A DNA stretch of 64,000 bases from Janibacter sp. Soil728 (GTDB lineage: Bacteria > Actinomycetota > Actinomycetes > Actinomycetales > Dermatophilaceae), in the NCBI RefSeq assembly GCF_001428305.1, contig NZ_LMRZ01000004.1, forward strand, positions 345,399 through 409,398, given 5' to 3'. Below, in pieces: positions 16,524-24,713 of the stretch (positions are counted from its first letter, which is position 1; every line of letters begins with the position of its first letter). The position numbers and the translations under genes were made by a program. Under the pieces are notes generated by a model. The model ran no database searches, had not been told where the DNA came from, and saw nothing but the letters and a program-made list of their open reading frames with translations.

Positions 16524-17957
16524 GTGACCACCAAGCTCTCCGACTTCGTCAAGGCATACGACGTGCGCGGCGTCGTGCCCGACCAGCTCAACATCGACGT
16601 GGCACACGCTCTGGGTGCTGCCTTCGCCGAGGTCGTCGCGCTCGCCGACGGAGCATCTGCCGTCGTCATCGGGCACGACATGCGGCCGAGCTCCCCGGAG
16701 CTCGTCGACGCGCTCGCTCGTGGCATCACCGCTCGGGGAGTCGACGCCGTCCTCATCGGCCTGGCCAGCACCGACGGGCTCTACTACGCCAGCGGCGCCC
16801 TGGGGCTGCCGGGCGCGATGTTCACCGCGAGCCACAACCCTGCGCAGTACAACGGGATCAAGTTCTGCCGCAGCGGTGCCCGCCCGGTCGGGCAGGAGAC
16901 CGGCCTGGCCCAGATCCGAGACCTGGCCCAGCAGCACCTCGACGCAGGAGTCTCGACCTTCGACGGCGTGCGCCCCGGCTCGATCACGCACCGAGATGTT
17001 CTCGCGGACTACGCCGGCTTCCTGCGTGGCCTGGTCGATCTGTCGCAGGGTCGTCCGCTGCGCGTGAGCGTCGACGCCGGCAACGGCATGGGCGGGCTCA
17101 CCGTTCCGGCCGTCCTGGGCACCGAGTCGGGGCTGCCCGAGCTGCCGCTCACGATCGACCCGATGTACTTCGAGCTGGACGGCACCTTCCCCAACCACGA
17201 GGCCAACCCCCTCGACCCCAAGAACCTCGTCGACCTTCAAGAGCGCGTGCGCTCCCACGGCGCCGACATCGGCATCGCCTTCGACGGGGACGCCGACCGC
17301 TGCTTCGTCGTCGACGAGCAGGGCGACCCGGTGAGCCCCAGCGCGATCACGGCGATGATCGCCCGACGTGAGATCGCGCGCGAGGTCGCGGCCGGCCGCT
17401 CGGCCGCCGACGTGGCGATCGTGCACAACGCCATCACCTCGGCAGCAGTGCCCGAGATGATTGCCGAGGACGGAGCCCGTCCGGTGCGCACCCGGGTCGG
17501 CCACTCCTACGTCAAGTCGGTCATGAGTGACAACGACGCCGTCTTCGGCGGAGAGCACTCGGCGCACTACTACTTCCGCGACTTCTGGTTCGCCGACACC
17601 GGCATGCTCGCTGCCATGCACGTCCTGGCCGTTCTCGGGGAGACCGATGCCCCGCTCAGCGAGGTGATGGCTCCCTTCGAGCGGTATGTCGCCAGCGGCG
17701 AGATCAACTCGACGGTCACCGATGCCGCGGCGGTCACCCAGCGGGTCCGGGAGCACTGGGTCACGGACACGACGACGGTCGACGAGCTCGACGGGCTGAC
17801 GATCACCCACCCGGCGAGCGATGGCGAGCCCATGTGGTGGATCAACCTGCGCCCGAGCAACACCGAGCCGCTCCTGCGGCTCAATGTCGAGGCCGCCGAC
17901 GAGGCGACGATGACCCGCGTGCGAGACGATGTCCTGACGATGATCCGAGAGGTCTGA
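16524..17957 (+). CDS. manB: Phosphomannomutase/phosphoglucomutase
   Basis: An alpha-D-phosphohexomutase of 477 residues with all four signature loops: the phosphoserine loop TASHNP (Ser103), the metal loop FDGDADRC, the sugar-specificity loop GGEHSAHYYF, whose GEHS form matches PMM/PGM enzymes, and the phosphate loop RPSNTEP. It interconverts mannose-6-phosphate and mannose-1-phosphate, the entry to GDP-mannose for mannosylated lipids and glycans. It starts an operon with Trm112, the SIS protein and mycothione reductase (gaps of 1 and 7 bases, then an overlap) and is probably leaderless. Confidence 0.92.
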   Translation: MTTKLSDFVKAYDVRGVVPDQLNIDVAHALGAAFAEVVALADGASAVVIGHDMRPSSPELVDALARGITARGVDAVLIGLASTDGLYYASGALGLPGAMFTASHNPAQYNGIKFCRSGARPVGQETGLAQIRDLAQQHLDAGVSTFDGVRPGSITHRDVLADYAGFLRGLVDLSQGRPLRVSVDAGNGMGGLTVPAVLGTESGLPELPLTIDPMYFELDGTFPNHEANPLDPKNLVDLQERVRSHGADIGIAFDGDADRCFVVDEQGDPVSPSAITAMIARREIAREVAAGRSAADVAIVHNAITSAAVPEMIAEDGARPVRTRVGHSYVKSVMSDNDAVFGGEHSAHYYFRDFWFADTGMLAAMHVLAVLGETDAPLSEVMAPFERYVASGEINSTVTDAAAVTQRVREHWVTDTTTVDELDGLTITHPASDGEPMWWINLRPSNTEPLLRLNVEAADEATMTRVRDDVLTMIREV

Positions 17958-17958
17958 C

Positions 17959-18150
17959 ATGAGTGAGTCGACGATCGAACCCTGGCTGCGCGAGATCCTG
18001 CGCTGCCCCGCGTGCCGAGCCGAGCTGCGTGACGAGGCCGGCGCGACCGGTCCCGAGCTCGTGTGCACCGGCGAGTCGTGCGGTCTGGCATATCGCGTGG
18101 ACGACGGCATCCCCGTCCTCCTCGTCGACGAGGCCCGGCCGAGGGTCTGA
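17959..18150 (+). CDS. Trm112 family protein
   Basis: A 63-residue protein with a zinc-ribbon-like core: LRCPACRAELRD (CxxC) and a second cysteine pair CTGESC, then YRVDDGIPVLLVDEARP, the closing hallmark of Trm112/YcaR-like proteins. In eukaryotes and archaea Trm112 activates methyltransferases; the role of bacterial versions is unclear. It begins one base after the manB stop, so it is co-translated, and precedes the SIS gene, an order conserved in actinobacteria. Confidence 0.85.
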   Translation: MSESTIEPWLREILRCPACRAELRDEAGATGPELVCTGESCGLAYRVDDGIPVLLVDEARPRV

Positions 18151-18157
18151 GGCGACC

Positions 18158-19336
18158 GTGGCTCCCTTCGACGAGACGCTGCTCGACGACGAAGGACGCC
18201 GCCGCGCCATCGACCGGGCCGACCTCCTGCGGGCGCTCGCGGGCGCAGGTGCCCAGGTGCGCGAGGCCATCACCCTTGCGGCCGAGAGCGACCTGGCACG
18301 GGTGGCCGGCGGCGAGCGGCCCCGGGCCGTGCACGTCGCCGCCGTCGGTGGCGCCGAGAGCGTCAGCACCGTGCTCGACCTGCTGATCTCCCGCAGCGGC
18401 CCGGTCCTGCTCACCTGCGACGGCTCCGGTCCCTTGCCGGGATGGGTCGGTCCGCTCGACCTCGTCGTCGCGATCTCCCTGTCCGGTCGGGCGGAGGGCC
18501 CCGTGCGACAAGCACGCGAGGCGGCTCGTCGCGGCGCGCACGTCCTGACGATCGGGGCCGCTGACAGTCCCCTGTCGGGGGCCGCAGCCGCCGCCCACGG
18601 CGTCCACCTGCCGATCGGCCCGGGGGTCGGGCACTCCCGAACAGCGTTGTGGGGCATGGTCGCTCGCGCAGTCCTCGCCATCAGCGCCTGCGGCATCATC
18701 GACATCCGGCCGATGGTCCTGGCTGCCGTCGCAGACCGCCTCGACGAGCAGGCGGAGCGCTTCCGGCCCGATGCGGAGTACTTCGTCAACCCCGCCAAGG
18801 TGCTCGCGACGGACCTCTCCGGGCTGACCCCCGTCGTCCTCGGCGACGGACCGGTCACCGGTGTGGCGGCCCAGCGGACCAGCGCCATGCTGGCCCGCAC
18901 CGCACGCACCCCCGCGACGTGGGGGCGGCTGCCCGATGCCGCAGCCCAGGTCGTCGCCTGCCTCTCCGGTCCCTACGCGAGTCCTGCAGGGGAGACCGGC
19001 GGAGCGCACGACGTCTTCACCGACCCCTACCTCGACGGACCGAGCGGACCGAGGCTGGGTCTGGTGCTGCTCCGCGACCCCGTCCCCTCCGAGGATGCCG
19101 ACCACGCCGAGCACGAGCGCCACAACACCGCCCAGTCGGTGGCCGACCGCGCGACCTCGTCCGGTGTGCGGGTGCTCGAGCACATGGCCGCTCCCGGGCA
19201 CGACCTGGAGCGGCTGGCCGAGCTGGTCGCCCTGGGTGACTTCGCCGCGGTCTACCTCGCGGTCGGCCACGGGCTCGACCCGGCGTCGGTCCCCGGGCTC
19301 TTCGACCTGCACCTCCCACGGAAGGCAACAGAGTGA
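18158..19336 (+). CDS. SIS domain protein, phosphoglucose/phosphomannose isomerase-like
   Basis: The 392-residue protein has a SIS sugar-phosphate-binding domain (about residues 50-195, with LDLVVAISLSGRAEGPVRQA) and a C-terminal part of PGI/PMI type (LSGLTPVVLGDGPVTGVAAQR onward, ending in an HNTAQSVADR region). It matches the Rv3256c position between manB and a mannose isomerase. Such proteins may isomerise fructose-6-phosphate and mannose-6-phosphate, but this clade is poorly tested. GTG 18158 is chosen since earlier in-frame codons lie inside the Trm112 gene. The stop overlaps the mycothione reductase GTG. Confidence 0.75.
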   Translation: MAPFDETLLDDEGRRRAIDRADLLRALAGAGAQVREAITLAAESDLARVAGGERPRAVHVAAVGGAESVSTVLDLLISRSGPVLLTCDGSGPLPGWVGPLDLVVAISLSGRAEGPVRQAREAARRGAHVLTIGAADSPLSGAAAAAHGVHLPIGPGVGHSRTALWGMVARAVLAISACGIIDIRPMVLAAVADRLDEQAERFRPDAEYFVNPAKVLATDLSGLTPVVLGDGPVTGVAAQRTSAMLARTARTPATWGRLPDAAAQVVACLSGPYASPAGETGGAHDVFTDPYLDGPSGPRLGLVLLRDPVPSEDADHAEHERHNTAQSVADRATSSGVRVLEHMAAPGHDLERLAELVALGDFAAVYLAVGHGLDPASVPGLFDLHLPRKATE

Positions 19337-20760
19337 TCGACGTCGACATCGCCGTCATCGGCAGCGGATCGGGCAACAGCCTGCTCACCGATGACCTGGC
19401 GGACCGCACCTTCGCGATGATCGAGGGAGGCGCCGTCTTCGGAGGCACCTGCCTCAACGTCGGGTGCATCCCGACCAAGATGTACGTCCACGTCGCCGAG
19501 GTGGCCACGACCGTGCGCGAAGGGGGGCGCCTGGGTGTCGACGCCACCCTCCAGCGGGTGCGCTTCACCGACGTCCGCGACCGGGTCTTCGGCCGCATCG
19601 ACCCCATCGCCGACGCGGGGGAGGCCTACCGTCGCGACGGCGAGGGCGTCGAGCTGGTGCGGGGCCACGCCCGGTTCACGGGTCCACGGACCCTGTCGGT
19701 CGAGACGCACGACGGCAGGACGCAGGAGGTGCGGGCCGGCCAGGTCGTCATCGCCACGGGGGCGCACGCCGTGATCCCGGACGACCTCGGCCGGTCGGCC
19801 GAGCGGGCCGGGATCACGCTGCACACCTCCGACACCGTCATGCGGCTCCCGGACCTGCCCGATCGGATGCTCGTCGTCGGTGGCGGCTACATCGCTGCCG
19901 AGATGGCACACGTCTTCTCGGCCTTCGGCAGCGAGGTGGTCATCGCGGCGCGCAGCGACGCCCTGCTGCGTCACCTCGACGAGGACATCTCGCGTGCCTT
20001 CACCTCCGCGGCCGTGGAGCAGTGGGACGTGCGCACCGGAGCCACCGTCACGGACCTCGCCCGCGACGACGAGGGGACCATCACGGCCACCCTCTCCGAC
20101 GGGTCGACGGTCGAGACCGACGTGGTCCTCGTCGCCACCGGACGCGCGCCGAGCACCGACGACCTCGGGCTGGAGCACGCGGGAGTCGACCTCCACGACG
20201 ACGGCAGGGTCGTCGTCGACGAGTACGGCCGGACCACCGCCGAAGGGGTGTGGTCCCTCGGGGACGCCAGCTCCCCCTTCCAGCTCAAGCACGTCGCCAA
20301 CCAGGAGGCCCGCGCGGTCGCGCACAACCTCGCCCACCCGGAGGACCTGCGCGCCTTCGACCACGCCGCCGTCCCGGCCGCCGTCTTCACCCATCCGCAG
20401 ATCGCCTCGGTGGGCCTGACCCAGGCCGAGGCCGTCGAGCAAGGGATCGACGTCACCGTCAAGGTGCAGGCATACGGCGACACCGCCTACGGCTGGGCCA
20501 TGGAGGACACGTCGAGCCTGTGCAAGGTCATCGCCGACCGGCGCACAGGACATCTCGTGGGCGGGCACCTCATCGGGCCGCAGGCCTCCACGCTCATCCA
20601 GCCGCTCATCCAGATGATGGCCTTCGACCAGCCGGTCGCCGACATGGTGCGTGGTCAGTACTGGATCCACCCTGCCCTGACCGAGGTGGTCGAGAACGCG
20701 CTCCTCGGCCTCGAGCTGAACCCCGCGGAGGACGTCCTCGAGTCGCCGCCCGCGGCGTGA
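19333..20760 (+). CDS. mtr: Mycothione reductase
   Basis: A flavoprotein disulfide reductase of 475 residues. The redox pair is GGTCLNVGC (C40, C45), the FAD motif VIGSGSGNSLL opens the protein, an NADPH/NADH motif VVGGGYIAAEMAHVF follows, and the catalytic His-Glu pair is in YWIHPALTEVVENAL. The atypical GSGSGN start and HPALTEVVENAL favour mycothione reductase over dihydrolipoyl or mercuric reductase. It reduces mycothiol disulfide, the actinobacterial counterpart of glutathione disulfide. The GTG start overlaps the SIS stop. Here it occupies the place where manA stands in mycobacteria. Confidence 0.88.
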   Translation: MIDVDIAVIGSGSGNSLLTDDLADRTFAMIEGGAVFGGTCLNVGCIPTKMYVHVAEVATTVREGGRLGVDATLQRVRFTDVRDRVFGRIDPIADAGEAYRRDGEGVELVRGHARFTGPRTLSVETHDGRTQEVRAGQVVIATGAHAVIPDDLGRSAERAGITLHTSDTVMRLPDLPDRMLVVGGGYIAAEMAHVFSAFGSEVVIAARSDALLRHLDEDISRAFTSAAVEQWDVRTGATVTDLARDDEGTITATLSDGSTVETDVVLVATGRAPSTDDLGLEHAGVDLHDDGRVVVDEYGRTTAEGVWSLGDASSPFQLKHVANQEARAVAHNLAHPEDLRAFDHAAVPAAVFTHPQIASVGLTQAEAVEQGIDVTVKVQAYGDTAYGWAMEDTSSLCKVIADRRTGHLVGGHLIGPQASTLIQPLIQMMAFDQPVADMVRGQYWIHPALTEVVENALLGLELNPAEDVLESPPAA

Positions 20761-20786
20761 TGGTGCCTCGGCGTCCCTGCCGCCAC

Positions 20787-20792
20787 TACGCT
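20787..20792 (+). promoter_or_regulatory. -10 box upstream of the DUF808 gene
   Basis: TACGCT ends six bases before GTG 20799, which opens a small leader ORF rather than the DUF808 gene itself. Confidence 0.5.
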
Positions 20793-20798
20793 GTGCCC

Positions 20799-20837
20799 GT
20801 GCTGATGACCCACGAGACCGCAGGCCACGTCCGATGA
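20799..20837 (+). CDS. Putative 12-residue leader peptide
   Basis: A 12-codon ORF (MLMTHETAGHVR) starts with GTG exactly six bases after TACGCT, so the mRNA would begin at its start codon. Its stop TGA (20835-20837) overlaps the ATG of the DUF808 gene (20834) as ATGA. DUF808 has no Shine-Dalgarno of its own. The layout matches the leader ORF at 3894, which argues against chance for both. Role inferred: coupling of translation. Confidence 0.45.
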   Translation: MLMTHETAGHVR

Positions 20838-21799
20838 GCGGCGGACTCGTCGCGCTCCTCGACGACATCTCTGTCCTGGCGCGAGCTGCGGCAGCCTCCA
20901 TCGACGACGTGGCTGCCGCCTCTGGCAGGGCCAGCGTCAAGGCCGCCGGTGTCGTCGTCGACGACACTGCCGTGACACCGCGCTATGTCGACGGTCTGAG
21001 CCCCAAGCGTGAGCTGCCGATCATCAAGCGGATCACCATCGGCTCGCTGCGCAACAAGCTCGTCTTCATCGTCCCGGCGATCTTGTTGCTCAACGCCTTC
21101 ATCCCGTGGATGCTGTCGCCGCTGCTGATGCTCGGCGGCACGTACCTGTGCTTCGAGGGCGCGGAGAAGATCTGGGAAAAGCTGTCGGGCCACGGGCAGG
21201 CGGCCGAGGAGGAGGCAGCCGCCGCTGACGAGGACACCATCGTCAAGGGCGCCGTGACGACCGACTTCATCCTCTCGGCCGAGATCATGGTGATCTCGCT
21301 CAAGGCCGTCCTCGACGAGGGGCTCAACGACTCCTTCTGGTACCTGTTGGCCGTCATGATCGTCGTGGCGATCGCCATCACCCTCGTCGTCTACGGCACC
21401 GTGGGCCTCATCGTGAAGATGGACGACATCGGGCTGGCCCTGTCCCAGCGCCGATCGGGTCTGTCGCAGGCCGTTGGTCGCGGTCTCGTCAACGGCATGC
21501 CCAAGTTGCTCACCGTGCTGTCCGTCGTCGGCGTCGCCGCGATGCTGTGGGTGGGTGGGCACATCATCCTCGTCGGCCTCGAGGAGACCGGCTGGCTGCC
21601 GCAGCCCTACGAGTTCGTCCACCACCTCGAGGTGGCCGTCCACGACGCCACGGGCGCTCTCGGGGGTGCCCTCGGCTGGCTGACCAACACGGTCGGCTCC
21701 GCGGTCCTCGGCGCCGTCGTCGGCGCGGTCGTCGTGGCGATCTTGCACGTCCTGCCCTTCGGCAAGAAGCACGAAGGGGAGAGCGCCACCGCGCACTGA
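20834..21799 (+). CDS. DUF808 family membrane protein
   Basis: The 321-residue protein matches DUF808 (YedI-like): the family opening SGGLVALLDDISVLA, then AGVVVDDTAVTPRYVDGL, the conserved PKRELPIIKRITIGSLRNKL and about six membrane segments (for example KLVFIVPAILLLNAFIPWML and the C-terminal GSAVLGAVVGAVVVAIL). Function is unknown; the family is widespread as an inner-membrane protein. Translation appears coupled to a 12-codon leader ORF. An acetyltransferase gene follows after seven bases. Confidence 0.9.
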   Translation: MSGGLVALLDDISVLARAAAASIDDVAAASGRASVKAAGVVVDDTAVTPRYVDGLSPKRELPIIKRITIGSLRNKLVFIVPAILLLNAFIPWMLSPLLMLGGTYLCFEGAEKIWEKLSGHGQAAEEEAAAADEDTIVKGAVTTDFILSAEIMVISLKAVLDEGLNDSFWYLLAVMIVVAIAITLVVYGTVGLIVKMDDIGLALSQRRSGLSQAVGRGLVNGMPKLLTVLSVVGVAAMLWVGGHIILVGLEETGWLPQPYEFVHHLEVAVHDATGALGGALGWLTNTVGSAVLGAVVGAVVVAILHVLPFGKKHEGESATAH

Positions 21800-21806
21800 G
21801 GCCGAC

Positions 21807-22325
21807 GTGGACGCGCTCATCACCCCCCTCCACGTCGCGGACGCGGACGCGCTCGCGGTGCTGCAGAACCGGCTGTGGCGCCTGACCTACGGCGGTCTGC
21901 TTCCTGCGCAGCTGTTGGCTGCCCGGGACGACGACGCCAACTGCCGCGTCTGGCGGGATCGGGCGATGGTCCACGAGCGGGACGGACGATCGGCCGAGGG
22001 TGCCGTGACGCTCGTCGCCCACGATGCCGCGGGTGTCCCGGTCGGTTGGGCGACCACCGGGCCCGCCCGCGACGACGACGCGCCCACGGCCATCGAGCTG
22101 TGGTCTCTCTACGTGGCCCCGGAGCTGCATGGCGCCGGAGTGGCGCGGCAACTCCTGGCGGCGGTCCTCCCTTCGCCGCCGGCGCACGTGTGGGTGGTCC
22201 GCGGCAATGGGCGAGCCGTCGCCTTCTACCGCAAGTCAGGCTTCCTCCTGGACGGAACGACGAAGTTCGACGAACGCCTCGGTGCGCACGAGTTGCGGCT
22301 GGTGTGGCACCGCGCGCCCAACTGA
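21807..22325 (+). CDS. GNAT family N-acetyltransferase
   Basis: A 172-residue GNAT fold protein. Strand 4 and the acetyl-CoA loop are LWSLYVAPELHGAGVARQLL (the Q/RxxGxG/A motif), and the C-terminal VRGNGRAVAFYRKSGFLLDG is the usual second half. The substrate, a small-molecule amine or a protein, cannot be told from sequence. GTG 21807 follows the DUF808 stop by seven bases, so the two are probably co-transcribed. A weak hairpin follows at about 22332-22363. Confidence 0.85.
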   Translation: MDALITPLHVADADALAVLQNRLWRLTYGGLLPAQLLAARDDDANCRVWRDRAMVHERDGRSAEGAVTLVAHDAAGVPVGWATTGPARDDDAPTAIELWSLYVAPELHGAGVARQLLAAVLPSPPAHVWVVRGNGRAVAFYRKSGFLLDGTTKFDERLGAHELRLVWHRAPN

Positions 22326-22408
22326 TTCGAAGAAGGATCGCCACCTCGTGGTCGCGTTCCTTCATCGACCCACCTGCCGCCGTGGAGGACTGCGCCGACC
22401 CGAGCACC

Positions 22409-22500
22409 TAGACTGATCGCAGCCGGCGTGGGTGATGACCCGCGAGAGCCCAGAAGGGTCGCGCCGGGTCCGATCCCATACCTGTCACAGGAGTTTTCAC
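22409..22500 (+). ncRNA. ahcY leader: promoter and candidate three-way-junction RNA
   Basis: TAGACT (22409-22414) is a likely -10, placing transcription start near 22421. The leader can fold as P1 CCGGCG (22423-22428) with CGCCGG (22462-22467), P2 GGGT/ACCC (22430-22433, 22438-22441) with loop GATG, and P3 GCCC/GGGT (22448-22451, 22456-22459) with loop AGAA. After it, GGG (22466-22468) can pair alternatively with CCC (22475-22477), and CCTG/CAGG (22481-22484, 22488-22491) covers part of the Shine-Dalgarno CAGGAG. It does not match the S-adenosylhomocysteine riboswitch consensus as I know it. Confidence 0.4.
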
Positions 22501-23949
22501 GTGTCCTTCGACTACAAGGTCGCCGACCTGGGCCTCGCCGAGGCCGGCCGTCACCAGATCCGTCTTGCCGAGCACGAGATGCCCGGCCTGATGAGCATCC
22601 GCAATGAGTTCGCGGAGTCGCAGCCCCTCAAGGGCGCCAAGATCGCCGGCTCGCTGCACATGACCGTGCAGACCGCGGTCCTCATCGAGACCCTCACCGC
22701 CCTGGGCGCCGAGGTGCGCTGGGCCAGCTGCAACATCTACTCGACGCAGGACGAGGCCGCTGCGGCCATCGTCGTCGGCGCGGGTACCCCCGAGAACCCG
22801 CAGGGTGTCCCGGTCTTCGCCTGGAAGGGCGAGTCCCTCGAGGAGTACTGGGACTGCACCGAGCAGATCCTCACCTGGGCCGACGACGCTGCGCCCAACA
22901 TGATCCTCGACGACGGTGGCGACGCCACGATGCTCGTCCACAACGGTCGTGCGTGGGAGCAGGCCGGCCAGGTGCCGCCCACGACGGAGGAGGACCCCGA
23001 GGAGTTCACCGTCGTCAAGGCGCTCGTGCGCCGCACCCTCGAGACCGACCCGCAGAAGTGGACCAAGGTCGCCGCCAACATCAAGGGCGTCACCGAGGAG
23101 ACCACCACGGGTGTCCACCGCCTGTACCAGCTCGCCGAGGCCGGAGAGCTGCTCTTCCCGGCGATCAACGTCAACGACGCGGTCACCAAGTCCAAGTTCG
23201 ACAACAAGTACGGGACCCGTCACTCGGTCCTCGACGGGCTCAACCGCGCCACTGACGTCCTCGTCGGCGGCAAGGTCGCCGTCGTCGCCGGCTACGGAGA
23301 CGTGGGCAAGGGTGTCTCGGCCGCACTCTCCGGTCAGGGCGCTCGCGTCGTCGTCACCGAGGTCGACCCGATCTGTGCGCTGCAGGCCGCGATGGACGGT
23401 TTCCAGGTCACGACGATGGAGAAGGCTGCCGAGTACGGCGACATCTTCGTCACGACCACCGGGTGCTACGACGTCATCACCGCAGACCACATGGCCACCA
23501 TGAAGAACAAGGCGATCGTGTCCAACATCGGTCACTTCGACAACGAGATCGACATGGCCGGCCTTGCTCGCACCGAGGGCATCACCAAGACCGAGATCAA
23601 GGCGCAGGTCCACGAGTGGACCTACCCCGACGGCCGCTCGATCATCGTGCTGTCCGAGGGCCGCCTGATGAACCTCGGCAATGCCACCGGTCACCCGAGC
23701 TTCGTCATGAGCAACTCCTTCGCGGACCAGACGATCGCCCAGATCGAGCTCTTCGGCAAGGCCGATGAGTACGTCGACGAGCAAGGCAACCCGACCGTCA
23801 CGACGCTGCCCAAGCACCTCGACGAGAAGGTCGCACGACTGCACCTCGATGCCCTCGGCGTCGAGCTGACCGAGCTGACCAAGACCCAGGCCGAGTACCT
23901 CGGCGTCGACGTCGCCGGACCGTACAAGCCAGAGCACTACCGGTACTGA
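22501..23949 (+). CDS. ahcY: Adenosylhomocysteinase
   Basis: S-adenosylhomocysteine hydrolase of 482 residues, which splits SAH to adenosine and homocysteine and so relieves product inhibition of methyltransferases. Visible are the N-terminal [18 protein letters not shown], the substrate/NAD region [19 protein letters not shown], the NAD loop [18 protein letters not shown], the long insert (about 40 residues around [16 protein letters not shown]) typical of this class, and the C-terminal HYRY. GTG 22501 has CAGGAG nine bases upstream; an in-frame GTG at 22432 would read through the structured leader and is rejected. Confidence 0.96.
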   Translation: MSFDYKVADLGLAEAGRHQIRLAEHEMPGLMSIRNEFAESQPLKGAKIAGSLHMTVQTAVLIETLTALGAEVRWASCNIYSTQDEAAAAIVVGAGTPENPQGVPVFAWKGESLEEYWDCTEQILTWADDAAPNMILDDGGDATMLVHNGRAWEQAGQVPPTTEEDPEEFTVVKALVRRTLETDPQKWTKVAANIKGVTEETTTGVHRLYQLAEAGELLFPAINVNDAVTKSKFDNKYGTRHSVLDGLNRATDVLVGGKVAVVAGYGDVGKGVSAALSGQGARVVVTEVDPICALQAAMDGFQVTTMEKAAEYGDIFVTTTGCYDVITADHMATMKNKAIVSNIGHFDNEIDMAGLARTEGITKTEIKAQVHEWTYPDGRSIIVLSEGRLMNLGNATGHPSFVMSNSFADQTIAQIELFGKADEYVDEQGNPTVTTLPKHLDEKVARLHLDALGVELTELTKTQAEYLGVDVAGPYKPEHYRY

Positions 23950-23957
23950 TTCACCGC

Positions 23958-24003
23958 GGGACGACGAAGGGGAGGCGCGTGCGCGCCTCCCCTTCGTCGT
24001 CCC
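23958..24003. terminator. Strong bidirectional terminator hairpin
   Basis: A perfect 22-bp stem (23958-23979 with 23982-24003) and a 2-base loop, nine bases after the ahcY stop and between convergent genes. No T-run follows. Confidence 0.85.
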
Positions 24004-24004
24004 C

Positions 24005-24060
24005 TGCATTGCCATAGGGGAATGCAGGCAAGACCGTGCATTGCCATAGGGGAATGCAGG
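24005..24060. repeat. Twin 24-base hairpin repeats
   Basis: Two identical 24-base copies (24005-24028 and 24037-24060; period 32) of a unit with arms TGCATT and AATGCA around GCCATAGGGG. Each copy can form a stem-loop on either strand. They lie after the ahcY terminator and abut the end of the SMR operon, so they may act as extra termination, RNA-stabilising or protein-binding sites. Confidence 0.7.
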
Positions 24061-24061
24061 G

Positions 24062-24397
24062 TTAGGTGCGCCGAGGGTCGCCGGAGGGGACGAGCTTGAG
24101 GCCGATGACGGCCGCGACGATGCCGGCGAGGAGCAGGGCCTTGGTGGGGGAGAAGACCTCGTCGCCGGTGGCCATCGCCCAGGTGACGGTGAGGGCGGCG
24201 CCGACACCGGTCCAGATCGCGTAGCCGGTGCTGATCGGAATGGTGCGCACGGCGAATCCGAGTCCGCCCATGCTCAGCGCCAGGGCGATGAAGAAGACGA
24301 GCGTCGCCACAGGGTTGCTGAACCCGTCGGACTGGCCGAGAGCCGTTGCCCAGACGGCCTCGAGCACGGCGCTGCCCAGCAGGACGACCCACGGCAC
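24062..24397 (-). CDS. SMR transporter, guanidinium exporter-like subunit (second)
   Basis: A 111-residue four-helix small multidrug resistance protein. MPWVVLLGSAVLEAVWATAL carries the central membrane glutamate (Glu13) that binds proton and substrate, and ISTGYAIWTGVGAALTV is the Gdx/SugE-type helix 3. It resembles its upstream neighbour, with one base between stop (24399-24401) and GTG (24397), so the two are translated together and probably form a heterodimer of opposite topologies, like YkkCD. The riboswitch upstream points to guanidine export. The C-terminal tail SGDPRRT is polar. Confidence 0.85.
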   Translation of the reverse strand: MPWVVLLGSAVLEAVWATALGQSDGFSNPVATLVFFIALALSMGGLGFAVRTIPISTGYAIWTGVGAALTVTWAMATGDEVFSPTKALLLAGIVAAVIGLKLVPSGDPRRT

Positions 24398-24398
24398 C

Positions 24399-24713
24399 TC
24401 AGGCCACCACCTTCAGGCCGACGACGCACCCGACGAGGAGTGCGATCAGGGCCAGCCGGGCCGGGGAGGCGAGCTCGTCCCCCTTCGCCATGGACCACGA
24501 GACGGTGAGGGTGGCGCCGATCCCGACCCAGACCGCGTAGGCCGTGCCGGTGGAGATGATCGTCATCGCCCACGCGAGACCGAGCATGCTGGCGGCCAGC
24601 GAGACGGCGAAGATCATGGAGGGAACCGGGCGGGTGAATCCTCGAGAGGCGGAGAGGGCGCTGGCCCAGACAGCCTCGAGCATCCCCGAGACGATGAGCA
24701 CGATCCATGACAT
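24399..24713 (-). CDS. SMR transporter, guanidinium exporter-like subunit (first)
   Basis: A 104-residue SMR protein closest in motif to SugE/Gdx guanidinium exporters: MSWIVLIVSGMLEAVWASAL with Glu13, the FTRPVPSM loop and GTAYAVWVGIGATLTV. Gdx proteins exchange guanidinium for protons and protect against guanidine. ATG 24713 follows AAGGAG (24718-24723), which lies in the hairpin of the guanidine-III riboswitch just upstream, strong independent support for substrate. An ORF extension to 24797 reads through the riboswitch and is not used. Confidence 0.9.
   Translation of the reverse strand: MSWIVLIVSGMLEAVWASALSASRGFTRPVPSMIFAVSLAASMLGLAWAMTIISTGTAYAVWVGIGATLTVSWSMAKGDELASPARLALIALLVGCVVGLKVVA

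Noticed and set aside
22332-22363. Terminator after the GNAT gene
   Set aside because: GAAGGA/TCCTTC can pair, but the interior is poorly matched; too weak to list as a feature.
22421-22500. S-adenosylhomocysteine riboswitch in the ahcY leader
   Set aside because: The conserved core of that class could not be found; a different fold is reported as a finding instead.
22408-24207. 599-codon minus-strand ORF across ahcY and the twin hairpins
   Set aside because: It reads through a strong terminator and is antisense to ahcY; no family features.
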